64,000 nt of DNA from Planctomycetota bacterium (GTDB lineage: Bacteria > Planctomycetota > Phycisphaerae > Phycisphaerales > UBA1924), in assembly GCA_017303555.1 (NCBI GenBank), contig JAFLCN010000002.1, forward strand, positions 186,001 through 250,000. Direction: 5' to 3'. Numbering within the stretch: position 1 is the stretch's first letter; every line of letters begins with the position of its first letter. The notes under the pieces are model-generated. The model did not search any database and had not been told where the DNA came from. It worked only from the letters and a program-made list of their open reading frames with translations. A program made the translations under genes and the position numbers. Positions 27,001 to 35,400 of the stretch are shown one piece after another.

Positions 27001-27213
27001 GGTGTCTCGATCGGCCAGTGGCCAACGGAGTATGGCGTGCTTTCCTACTCCGCAAAGCAGAACCAGGGTGTGTTGACGATTCGGTACGAATTCTCGAAGC
27101 CGTTGCCGGCGGGCGGGATTGTGGTGTCAACCAATCTTGTCCCGAAGGGGATGGAGCTGACTGAGCAGCGGGGCGAGGTGACGGTGCGAATCCCGGACTC
27201 AAGCGTCCGATAA
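24013..27213 (+). CDS. Large exported six-hairpin glycosidase with binding modules
   Basis: 1066 aa. The signal peptide is MIDWMKTLLLTLMFGTALAFGSGSARA; GGAGAG lies 4 bases before the ATG, and upstream codons contain operator O4, so this start is preferred. Domains: residues about 28-185, a beta-sandwich resembling a carbohydrate-binding module (ALRLKYDFQSGSGFVVIRR); about 194-306, a discoidin/F5-8-like module; about 310-600, beta-rich; about 610-980, an (alpha/alpha)6 six-hairpin glycosidase domain with SWIRDGCLTSSALL at about 653 and IPGCVELGDFDATSTTIALWP further on; then a C-terminal beta domain. Substrate is unknown. The operator and its neighbours suggest an extracellular step in glucan degradation. 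Confidence 0.82.
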   Translation: MIDWMKTLLLTLMFGTALAFGSGSARADVIFRDACDDVSLWSLQPSDGVGASLEQATEPGGRPALRLKYDFQSGSGFVVIRRKVGVPLPPEYRLSFNLRGNGPTNNFEIKLLDRSGDNVWWVNNRDFAFPAEWEPNRFKRRHFSFAWGPNGGKPHTELGAIEFAIAASSGGKGTVDLSDLVLESVPQVAARPANPKIVSYDGSIDLGNEASVISNPTTVNWRTGWNMDDGTLTIALGGVREFGGVIAEFDRSAVPAAMEVLGSTDGERFSRLGGHRVPPTGRFYMPLRDAEAAFIRIKLAGVGQSGALMRTLEIAPLSFGESHNQTFVRIAQDRPRGDLPRYFSPEQSYWTVVGVADDAKEGLLSSDGVLEVDKERFTLEPFMFLDVTDGSSPQLLSWSNATVTQSLPSNYLPLPIVTRRHGPLTLQIQAFAFGPTGKSVLAATYSLRNSGTDRKSGRFVLAMRPFQVNPPWQDLKTSGGVARIDEIQWNGDAAIVQRLAPPDTKLVRFIGENVRGIAGTFDEGESLDRAGALRFEDLAANPVRDTTGLANGVFVTPFDLAPGESREWAVVVPLHDVNDLPAWANASAREAVGELARKRAETEAWWTKQLNEVQLSLPQSGAALADTYRTSQAHILINRDGPAIQPGSRTYERSWIRDGCLTSSALLATGHGERVREFIDWYAPFQYASGKVPCVVDKRGPDPVPEHDSHGQLLYLLRKYYLFTHDKATLEKNYPYVVKAVEYIDSIRKERMTPEYANASGLKRAEYGLVPESISHEGYSAKPMHSYWDDFFVEKGLQDAADIARILGKSDDATKFQAIADEFRVCVIDSIKRATAHHKIDYIPGCVELGDFDATSTTIALWPCGAGAWLDRNQLEHTFDKFYKFATGRLDGSVKYNEYTPYEWRIVGSMIRLGWPQKAWKLMDYYMADRRPAAWNQWAEVVWRKSETPKFIGDMPHTWCASDFLNSVRSMFVFEEGAARSLVIGAGIKPEWLEGEGVSIGQWPTEYGVLSYSAKQNQGVLTIRYEFSKPLPAGGIVVSTNLVPKGMELTEQRGEVTVRIPDSSVR

Positions 27214-27298
27214 AACACTAGTTTTTGCGATTATAGTGGGCAACGTGAACTCTCTGTGGTTGGATTCTGCGAATTTTGCTGTCAAACAGGAATTGGGG

Positions 27299-27328
27299 TT
27301 GACGGTATTGAGAATGAGTCTCAATACT
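27299..27328 (+). promoter_or_regulatory. Promoter with overlapping Fur-like palindrome
   Basis: TTGACG (27299-27304), an 18-base spacer, then AATACT (27323-27328). A perfect inverted repeat, TATTGAGA (27306-27313) and TCTCAATA (27319-27326) with 5 bases between, covers the spacer and -10. Written as 7-1-7, TGAGAAT-G-AGTCTCA is one base off TGAGAATNATTCTCA, a Fur-box form. It is 42 bases upstream of the next start. Confidence 0.6.
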
Positions 27329-27369
27329 CCCGCTTCGTTCCCACCCCCCTTTTTCCTGGAGAGAGTTTC

Positions 27370-28044
27370 ATGCGCACGTGTGTTGCGATCGTTGCGGGCC
27401 TGGCATTCGGAAGCTCGTCTGCCCTTGCCCTCGTAAATCCGTTCACGGAGACCTTTGAATCGGCTGCTTGCAATTGGAGCATCGGCGCGGCACTGACGCC
27501 CCCGACGTACTTCGCGAGCGGCGGTGTGGACGGCGGGAGCTACGCCGGCCGCTCGTTCAGCCTTGCCGGAAACAACATCGGCGCGACGCCGATCCTGTTC
27601 CGCGCGCAGAGCAACTTCAATTCGAGCGGGAACGCGTTTGTCGGCAACTGGATCACGGGCGGCGTGACGAAGCTCCAGTTCTCGCTCCGCCACACCATGG
27701 ACGTTCCGGTGACGTTCTTCGCGCGGATCGCGCCCGATCCGGTGACCAGCCCGAATCCGGGCGGCGTGATCGCGTTGACGTCGGCGGTCGCGGGCAATCA
27801 GTGGGCAACGTTCACGGTGGACATCGGTCCGGGCTCGCCGTTTATCTATGAAGGCACCACATTCAATGCGGTCTTCTCGGCGGTGGCACGACTGCAGTTC
27901 GGCGTGTTTGTCGATGCGGGGACCGCGAACAAGGTCGGCCCGTTTACGTTCGACATCGACAACGTTTCGATCATCCCGGCGACTGGCACGCTGAGCATCG
28001 CGGGCGCTGGCCTGGTGCTTGTGCCGCGTCGCCGCCGCCGCTGA
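27370..28044 (+). CDS. Exported CTERM-tailed protein behind Fur-like site
   Basis: 224 aa. The signal peptide MRTCVAIVAGLAFGSSSALA sets the start; GAGAG lies 5 bases upstream. The mature domain is a beta-sandwich-like sequence beginning FTETFESAACNWS and containing WATFTVDIGPGSPFIY and a terminal PFTFDIDNVSIIP strand, a pattern common in choice-of-anchor and CBM-like exported proteins. The tail ATGTLSIAGAGLVLVPRRRRR is a CTERM-type sorting signal. A palindrome resembling a Fur box overlaps its promoter, so iron- or metal-responsive expression is possible. It is not linked to the LacI operators. Function unknown. Confidence 0.8.
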   Translation: MRTCVAIVAGLAFGSSSALALVNPFTETFESAACNWSIGAALTPPTYFASGGVDGGSYAGRSFSLAGNNIGATPILFRAQSNFNSSGNAFVGNWITGGVTKLQFSLRHTMDVPVTFFARIAPDPVTSPNPGGVIALTSAVAGNQWATFTVDIGPGSPFIYEGTTFNAVFSAVARLQFGVFVDAGTANKVGPFTFDIDNVSIIPATGTLSIAGAGLVLVPRRRRR

Positions 28045-28051
28045 ATCGAAA

Positions 28052-28124
28052 TGGCCCCGCCCGGATTCGAACCGGGAACCAAGCGATTATGAGTCGCCTG
28101 CTCTAACCGTTGAGCTACAGGGCC
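28052..28124 (-). tRNA. tRNA-Ile2 (anticodon CAU, lysidine-modified)
   Basis: 73-base cloverleaf on the minus strand: 7-bp acceptor (GGCCCTG with CGGGGCC, one G-T), D-loop AGCTCAACGGTTAGAGC, anticodon arm GGCGACTCATAATCGC, T-arm with GGTTCGAATCC, discriminator A, no encoded CCA. The CAU anticodon would normally be Met, but the acceptor and the anticodon loop closely match E. coli ileX, so this is the isoleucine tRNA whose C34 becomes lysidine via TilS. It is convergent with the CTERM gene and downstream of glnN's terminator. Confidence 0.93.
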
Positions 28125-28155
28125 GGACGCAAGAAGGGTATCAGGACGATACAGG

Positions 28156-28190
28156 AAAAAGCCCACGAGTTCGGAACTCGTGGGCTTTCT
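28156..28190 (-). terminator. Bidirectional rho-independent terminator of glnN
   Basis: A 14-bp stem (28158-28171 with 28175-28188) with a CGG loop and a T5 run on the minus strand. It lies 20 bases after the glnN stop; there is also a short T-run on the plus strand. Confidence 0.93.
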
Positions 28191-28210
28191 TGTTCAATCG
28201 AGCGGGACGA

Positions 28211-30415
28211 TCAGCGGATGGAGAGCATCTCGCGATAGCCCGGGAGGGGCCACAGGTCGTGGCTCACACGGGTTTCGAGCTCATCCACGACGCTGCGGAG
28301 CTCGCCCATCGCGCCGAGCACATTCTCGTGCAGGTGGATGGACTTTTTGTGCTCGTCCGGGATCTCGGTGTCGATGGCCTTGTCGAGCTTGCCGATCTTG
28401 CTGCGGAGCTGGGAGACCAGATCGCAGAAATCATCGAGCTCAGCTTTCATGCTCTTCGAATCGCTTCCCGCGGCCTTGATCGCCGCGACGGACTCGGCGA
28501 TCTCGGTCTGCTGGCGGATGGCGGCGGGCAGCACCAGCGTGCGGGCCATGATCGAGGCGGTTTCGGCTTCGATGAGGACCTGCTTGTTGTACTTCTCGAT
28601 ATAGATGTGCTCGCGGCTTTCGCTTTCGACCTTGTTGAGCACGCCGTACTTCTTGAAGAGTTCGATGTTCTTCTTCGAGGTGAGAACGGGCAACGCATCG
28701 ACCGAGTTGCGGAGGTTGGGAAGCTTGCGCTTCTTCTCGGCCTCGGTGTGCCAGGCCTGGTCGTAGCCGTCGCCGTTGAAGATGACGCGCTTGTGCTGCT
28801 TGACCGTCTTCTGCAGCAGGCTCTTGACCGCGCTCTGCAGCTTCGATTCGCTCGGGTTCGCCCCGAGCGTCTTCTCGAGCTGCGTTGCGAGGTAATCAAG
28901 GCTTTCGGCGACGATCGTGTTGAGCACCGTTGCGGGCCACGCGACCGACTGGCTGCTGCCGACGGCGCGGAACTCGAACTTGTTGCCCGTGAATGCAAAC
29001 GGCGAAGTGCGGTTGCGGTCGCCGGTGTGGCGGGGGAGCTGGGGAAGGGTTCGAGCGCCGAGATCGAGCTTGCCGCCCTTCATCGTGCTCTTGGGTGAGC
29101 CGCTCTCGACCTGATCGATGATGTCGCTGAGCATGTCGCCCAGGAAGACGGACATGATCGCGGGCGGGGCTTCGTTGGCGCCGAGGCGGTGATCGTTGTT
29201 CGCGCTGGCGACGCTCGCGCGGAGCAAGTCGGCGTAGAGATCGACGGCGCGGATCACGGCGCACAGGAAGACCAGGAACTGCATATTGGTGTGCGTGTCG
29301 TCGCGCGGGTCGAGCAGGTTGGTGCCGGTGTCGGTGGACATCGACCAGTTCAGGTGCTTGCCGCTGCCGTTGATGCCGGCGAAGGGCTTCTCGTGCAGGA
29401 TGCACTGGAGGCGGTGGCGGTTGGCAACCTTCTTGAGGGTCTCCATGACGATCATCTGGTGATCGCAGGCGAGGTTGGCGGTCTCGAAGATGGGTGCGAG
29501 CTCGAACTGGCCGGGGGCCACTTCGTTGTGGCGGGTTTTGACCGGCACACCGAGGCGATAGAGCTCGCGTTCAGACTCGACCATGAACGCGATGACGCGC
29601 TGCGGGATCGAGCCGAAGTAGTGGTCTTCGAGCTGCTGGTGCTTCGGGGGCTTGGCGCCAAAGAGCGTGCGATCGCAGGCGATCAGGTCGGGACGCTCGG
29701 CGTAATAGCTCTGATCGATCAGGAAGTACTCCTGCTCGGCGCCGGCCGTGCAGATGACCCGGGAAACGCCCTGGTCGGTGCCGAAGATCTTGAGGATGCG
29801 CATCGCCTGTTCGGAGAGCGCATCCATCGATCGCAGCAGCGGGGTCTTGTGATCGAGCGCCACGCCGGTCCACGAAACGAACGCGGTGGGGATACACAGC
29901 GTGACGCCGCCGCCCGCGCGATTGAGGAAGACGGGGCTGGTCGGATCCCACGCGGTGTATCCACGAGCTTCGAAGGTTGCGCGAAGTCCGCCCGAGGGGA
30001 AGCTGGATGCATCGGGCTCGCCCTGAACCAGGGCGCTGCCGCTGAATTCGCTGAGGGCGCCGCCGGTGCCGTCGGGCACAAGGAAGGCATCGTGCTTTTC
30101 AGCGGTCGTGCCGGTAAGGGGCTGGAACCAGTGCGTGTAGTGGGTCGCGCCGTGCTCGATCGCCCAATCCTTCATCGCGGCGGCCACGATGTCGGCCAGT
30201 TCGTGATCGAGCGGTTCGGCGTGCTTGATCGTGCGCTGGAGCTGTTTGAACACATCTTTGGGCAGACGCTGACGCATCACCCGCTCGTTGAAAACATCGG
30301 CCCCGAAGGTTTGCGTCACGGCGTCGCCGGTGTTCATTCGAAGCGCCTCCGGCCGATGGCCATTGGTGTGGTGGTGGTGGGCAAGATCGAGCATCGCGTC
30401 CGTTCGATTTGGCAT
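28211..30415 (-). CDS. glnN: Type III glutamine synthetase
   Basis: 734 aa, the normal size for type III (GlnN) enzymes and about 270 residues longer than GlnA. It catalyses ATP-dependent glutamine formation from glutamate and ammonia in the cytoplasm. Recognisable family blocks: the N-terminal [37 protein letters not shown] near residue 85, [10 protein letters not shown] near 225 (active-site glutamates), [14 protein letters not shown] near 300, the [12 protein letters not shown]/glutamate block near 350, and the long helical C-terminus. The ATG at 30415 is the only reasonable start. Monocistronic, with a strong terminator. A type III enzyme is typical of Bacteroidetes, cyanobacteria and Planctomycetota. 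Confidence 0.96.
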   Translation of the reverse strand: MPNRTDAMLDLAHHHHTNGHRPEALRMNTGDAVTQTFGADVFNERVMRQRLPKDVFKQLQRTIKHAEPLDHELADIVAAAMKDWAIEHGATHYTHWFQPLTGTTAEKHDAFLVPDGTGGALSEFSGSALVQGEPDASSFPSGGLRATFEARGYTAWDPTSPVFLNRAGGGVTLCIPTAFVSWTGVALDHKTPLLRSMDALSEQAMRILKIFGTDQGVSRVICTAGAEQEYFLIDQSYYAERPDLIACDRTLFGAKPPKHQQLEDHYFGSIPQRVIAFMVESERELYRLGVPVKTRHNEVAPGQFELAPIFETANLACDHQMIVMETLKKVANRHRLQCILHEKPFAGINGSGKHLNWSMSTDTGTNLLDPRDDTHTNMQFLVFLCAVIRAVDLYADLLRASVASANNDHRLGANEAPPAIMSVFLGDMLSDIIDQVESGSPKSTMKGGKLDLGARTLPQLPRHTGDRNRTSPFAFTGNKFEFRAVGSSQSVAWPATVLNTIVAESLDYLATQLEKTLGANPSESKLQSAVKSLLQKTVKQHKRVIFNGDGYDQAWHTEAEKKRKLPNLRNSVDALPVLTSKKNIELFKKYGVLNKVESESREHIYIEKYNKQVLIEAETASIMARTLVLPAAIRQQTEIAESVAAIKAAGSDSKSMKAELDDFCDLVSQLRSKIGKLDKAIDTEIPDEHKKSIHLHENVLGAMGELRSVVDELETRVSHDLWPLPGYREMLSIR

Positions 30416-30612
30416 GGGGTGAATCTCAAAGGCCGGAACTGGTCGAATCCCGATGCCGGTTCCGGCGGCACCGTGAAAACAGATTCATACCGTCACAACC
30501 CGGGCCGCCGGAACGATCCGGTCGCCGAGCTGCGATGGTCGAACACGCGTCGAGCGTGCCCAAGAGTGCGTACGGGACGGATTATTGGCACCGGCCCGAC
30601 GCCCGGGAAGGC

Positions 30613-31416
30613 TCAGGCCAATCCGGCCGAGAGTTCTCGGCAGAATTCGCCCGCAACTTGGGCCGGTGATCGATCGGGCGGGACAGCGGAAAGCCGCCGC
30701 ACGAGTGCGCTGCCGACAATCGCAGCATCCGCTGTTTGCACAACGTGGCGCACGTGATCCGGCGTTGCGATGCCGAAACCGACGGCGATCGGCAGGTTTG
30801 AAGCCCGGCGGAGTTCGGCGATTCGACCGGACAGATCGGGCATCTCTGAACGCTCGCCGGTGATCCCCGAGCGTGCGAGGAGGTACAGGAAACCTGTGGA
30901 CGCCTGGGCGATCCTTGCGGCGCGTTCCGGGGGTGTGGTGGGGGCGATGAGCAGCGAGCAAGTCGTGCCGGTTTCCGCCGCGGCCGAGCGCCAGCCTTCG
31001 GATTCTTCGAGAGGCAGATCGGGGAAGATGAAGCCGTCAAACCCGGCGTCGCGGAAGCGGGCGAGGACCAGGGCGGGCGAAGAACCGGCGGCCAGGCGCT
31101 GCATGATCGAGATGCTGACCATGCCGACGAGGCCGATGCGGAGGCGATCACGGATCGACGCGATCTGATCGAGCACCAGAGCGGGCGTGCACCCGGCATG
31201 AATGGCGCCGTGCATCGCGGCGGCGATAACCGGCCCGTCGGCGATCGGATCGGAAAACGGGATGCCGATCTCGACAATCGAAGCGCCGGAATCCTGCAGC
31301 GCGAGAAGCACATCCGGCAGCGCATCGAGGCGCGGGTGCCCCGCGCAGACAAAGGGCATGAGCGCTCTGCGGTTGGCGCTGCGAAGTTCGTTGAAGATCG
31401 TGTCGATTCGGCCCAT
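30613..31416 (-). CDS. trpA: Tryptophan synthase alpha chain
   Basis: 267 aa TIM barrel that cleaves indole-3-glycerol phosphate to indole for the beta subunit. The motifs are present: the catalytic Glu in VEIGIPFSDPIADGP (about residue 49), the Asp in FIFPDLPLEE (about 132), GFLYLLARSGITGER as the flexible loop (the usual FVYCVSxxGVTG), and VGFGIATPDHV for phosphate binding. No other trp genes are adjacent; trpA is isolated between glnN (197 bases away) and the divergent map gene, and it shares a short intergenic region (31417-31467) with map. Confidence 0.96.
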   Translation of the reverse strand: MGRIDTIFNELRSANRRALMPFVCAGHPRLDALPDVLLALQDSGASIVEIGIPFSDPIADGPVIAAAMHGAIHAGCTPALVLDQIASIRDRLRIGLVGMVSISIMQRLAAGSSPALVLARFRDAGFDGFIFPDLPLEESEGWRSAAAETGTTCSLLIAPTTPPERAARIAQASTGFLYLLARSGITGERSEMPDLSGRIAELRRASNLPIAVGFGIATPDHVRHVVQTADAAIVGSALVRRLSAVPPDRSPAQVAGEFCRELSAGLA

Positions 31417-31467
31417 GTTGTCCGGACTATACAGGCGTGCGACCCCGCATGCGCGCTACACTGCGGG

Positions 31468-32298
31468 GTGAGCGGAACAGGAAAACTCACACCGGCGGAT
31501 GTAGACGGCGCGTACAGCGCCGCGCAGAAGGTCGTGGACACGCACCGCGCACTGGTGGGCTTTGTGCGCCCCGGTCAGACGCTGGCTCAGATCGATCGAT
31601 TCGTCGCGTCGACGCTCGAGGGGCTGGGTACGTCTTCCTGCTTTTTGGGATACCGGCAGTCTCTCCGCGGGCCGAAGTTTCCTTCGCACGCATGCCTGAG
31701 CGTGAACGACTGCATCGTCCACGGAACCGCCGGCTCGCTGAGCCGCCCGCTTGTGCCGGGAGACCTGATCAAGATCGACATCGGGGTCAGCTACAAAGGA
31801 TGGATCGGCGATGCGGCGTGGACGTATTCGCTCGGCGTACCGACACGGGAAGTGCGGAAGCTCATGGATGCGGGCAAGAACTCGTTGCGGCTTGGAATCG
31901 AGTCGTTCCGAATCGGGCAGCCGCTGCTCTCCTGGGCGAGGGCGGTCGAACGGTGCGTCGAAACGGACTACGGATTTCGACTGATTCGTGGGCTCGGCGG
32001 GCACGGTTACGGACGCCGCCTGCATGCGGAACCTTTCATTTCGAACTCGGTTCCGTCGTATCCGGGCGAATGGCCGGATGGATCGCTGCCTTGTACTCCC
32101 GGGATGCTCCTCGCGCTCGAACCCATGATCGGAGTTGGAACCGGCAAGCAACGCGCGTCGAATGGCCACGACTGGCCCGTCTACACGGCCGATGGCTCAC
32201 TCGCAAGCCATCACGAACACGACGTGCTTCTCACGGACAACGGCCCGCGTATTTTGACCGAGGGATTGGATGAGCTGCCCGACGAGTTGCCGGTGTGA
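31468..32298 (+). CDS. map: Type I methionine aminopeptidase
   Basis: 276 aa M24A peptidase that removes the initiator Met. All five metal ligands are identifiable: Asp in KIDIGV, Asp in IGDAAW, His in GGHGYGRRLH, Glu in LALEPMI, Glu in HEHDVLLT. The GTG at 31468 is taken as the start because upstream codons of this frame lie in trpA on the opposite strand and have no MetAP similarity; the N-terminus then reads MSGTGKLTPADVDGAY. It is divergent from trpA, not next to ribosomal protein genes as in many bacteria. Confidence 0.92.
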   Translation: MSGTGKLTPADVDGAYSAAQKVVDTHRALVGFVRPGQTLAQIDRFVASTLEGLGTSSCFLGYRQSLRGPKFPSHACLSVNDCIVHGTAGSLSRPLVPGDLIKIDIGVSYKGWIGDAAWTYSLGVPTREVRKLMDAGKNSLRLGIESFRIGQPLLSWARAVERCVETDYGFRLIRGLGGHGYGRRLHAEPFISNSVPSYPGEWPDGSLPCTPGMLLALEPMIGVGTGKQRASNGHDWPVYTADGSLASHHEHDVLLTDNGPRILTEGLDELPDELPV

Positions 32299-32444
32299 CG
32301 CGCCCTTGTATAACTCTTTCGTGCAGAAAATGCCGATCGAACGCCGAATGAGGATTTCGTGCTGGAAAGCCTTGACAGTTGCTCGTGCATGTGCTGGTAT
32401 GAATGATGATCGCCCCGAGCGGGCGGTGTTACGGAGATGATTTC

Positions 32445-35400
32445 ATGCGGAAGATTTCTCAGGCTATCGCTCTCTCGGTCGCGGTCATTGGCGTCCAAAC
32501 GGCCGCCTTGGCGCAGATCTCAACACCCTTGCAGGTGAAGGCTGCCGATGCCGCGGCAAACCGGAATTTCGGCAACAGCGTCGCGATCAGCGGCGACACG
32601 ATGGTCATCGGTTCGCCCTCGAGCGCGAACGACGGCTCGGTGTATGTGTACCGCTGGAACGGGTCGGGATGGAATCAGGAACAGAAGATCAGCGGACCGA
32701 ACATCGCCGCCGGGCCTCAGACGGGCTTCGGTCGCGTGGTGGCGGTTTCCGGAAACACGCTTGTGATCGGCGCGAACGTGGACGACACCGCCGCGAGCGA
32801 CGCGGGCGCCGCCTTCATCTATGAGCGCATCGCGGGCGTCTGGAATCTGCAGCAGAAGATCACGGCGAGCAACGCCGCGGCGAACGACAACTTCGGCGAC
32901 GCCATCGCGATGGACGGCGACACGATCGTCGTTGCGGCTCCGAGCGCGGATGCCGGCGGAACCGATCGCGGCTCGGTCTATGCCTTCGTGAAGAGCGGCT
33001 CGGTCTGGTCGCAGCAGCAGATTCTGCCCCCGATCACGGGCGCCGCCAACGGCGACAAGGTCGGCGAGGGCAACGCACTTTCGATCACTGGCGACACCGT
33101 GGCGGTGGGCGCTCGCAGCGCCGCCGGCAACAACGGGCGCGTCGGCCTTTACAAGCGGCAGATCGGTTCGTGGTCCGTCGATACGGTGCTCTCGAGCCCC
33201 GACTCGGGAACGGACACCACCGGTCGCTTCGGTTCAGCCGTTTCGGTCCGGGGCGACACCCTCGCCGTCGGCGCTCTGACATCGGCCAAGACCGTCGCCA
33301 CAGGCGGCGGCGCGTATGTGTTCCGGCGCACCTCGGGCACTTGGGGCGCTTCATCGTCGGGTGTTCTGGTTATTCCGGCGGGGCTTGCCAACGGCGACAA
33401 CTACGGCAATGCGGTCGCTGTCGGAAATGACTATCTGATCGTGGGTGCGCAAGGCGGCCCGGCGAACACGGGCTCGGCCTTTGCCTTCAAGTTCCGCGAC
33501 GGCGAATGGCTGTCCGACACCAAGTTGATTCCCCTTGATGCGGCGACGGGCGATTCGTTTGGCTATGCCGTCGCTGTGGACGCGGAGTTCGCGGTCGTGA
33601 GCGCTCAGGCGGACGATCTGCCGAGCCTGACCGATGCGGGTTCGGCCTGGGTTTTCTCGCGTGAGAACAACCAGTGGCTTGCGGGCGACATGACCTTCAC
33701 GGGCAGCACGCCGGGCGCGAGCGACCTGAACGGGCAGGCCTGCGCGATCGATGGTGATTACGCAGTTTCGGGAGCAGAAGGCGCGACGGACACGGGCGCG
33801 GTCAATTCCGGCGTTGTTTACATCTGGAATCGGGGCAGCTCGACCGGCTGGACTCAGCAGCTCCGTCGGACTTCGGGCTCACAGGAAGCCAACCAGCTCT
33901 TCGGCCGTTCGGTCGCGATCAGCGGCAACACCGTGATCGTCGGCGTGCCGGGGCGTGACTTTGGGTCCGCGGTCGATCAGGGTTGCGTCTTCCTTTACAC
34001 ACGCAGCGGCACCAACTGGCCGGCGGCTTCGACTTCGATGGGTGCTTTGACGATTCCGCCGGGATACCTCACGTCCTCAACCACGCCCTCGGCGAACGAG
34101 TACTTCGGTCAGTCCGTCGGCATCAGCGGCAACACCGCAATCATCGGCGCGTGGGGCTACGACACCTCGGGCCTGACCAACTGCGGCACCGCCCACATCG
34201 CTATCCGCAACGCCAACAACATCTGGCAGATCAACAGCCGGATCGAAGCAGCGGACAAGGCTTCTTTCGATAACTTCGGCTACTCGGTCGCGATCAGCGG
34301 CGACTACGCGGTTGTCGGGGCCTACGGCAAGAATTCGGGTGCCGGCGCCGCGTACGTGTACCAGCGCAATGGCGCTTCCTTCCGGCAGATTCAGAAGCTG
34401 ACGTCGAACGACATCGCCGCGGGTGATGGCTTCGGCATCGGCGTCGCAATCGACGGCGACACGATCGTTGTTGGTGCGTACACCAAGACCATCAACGGCA
34501 ACGCCGGCCAGGGCGCTGCCTACGTCTTCACCCGCGCCGCAAACGCCCAGACCTTCACGCAGGTCGGCCGGCTTGTCGCGAGCGACGGGCAGCCCAACGA
34601 CAACTTCGGCTACAGCGTTTCGGTCTCCGGACGCTACGTGACCGTCGGCGGTTTCAAGCACAACATGGTCAACTCGAACTCGGTTGGCCAGGTCTATCTC
34701 TACGTGAACCTGAGCGGCGAAACCAACGGCCCGTGGGTTGGCGACACCTTTAAGTACACGCCCGCGGCGATCCTGGCTCAGGCGAATCCCGCCAACAGCT
34801 TCACCGGTCGCGGTCAGGCCGTCTCGGGACAGACGATCTTCGCGGGTTCCTACGGCGCCGGCAGCAACCAGGGCCGCGTTTCGTTCACGGACTTCACGGA
34901 TGCGACGCAGGTCAGCATCGCCAACATGACCGCTCAGCAGACCGCTCTCAACCTTCCCGACGCGATGGCCGCGGCATCCGCGGGACAGACGATCGTCGCG
35001 ACGGGCGGCGCCTTCAACACCGCGTCGGTCAACTACGGCGGCAAGGCCATCAATGTCCGCAGCCGCACGTCGATCGCTCAGAACAGCCTTGCACAGATTG
35101 TCCTGGCTGATGGTGCGGCACTTTCCACCGGCGGCGCAGCGTACCCGGTGAACCTCTACGGCACAGTCCGCACGGCCAACGACTCCGGCCGAAGCGAGAT
35201 CTCCGGCGGGAGCATCCGCCAGGGCGGCACGGGCTCGATCATCGTCGGCAAGCACGAGATCTCGCTCAACGCTCTTGCGACGAACCTGGAAGGCCGCACG
35301 TCGCTCGAGACGACCGATTCGGCTCTCTCGGCCAACGGCATCCTGTCGTTCCGGGGCAGCCTGAGCGATCTCGTGGGCGGACGGATCAGCTCGGCCGCCG

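Noticed and set aside
29189..30757. 522-codon plus-strand frame over glnN
   Set aside because: Overlaps a full-length type III glutamine synthetase on the other strand; no own motif.
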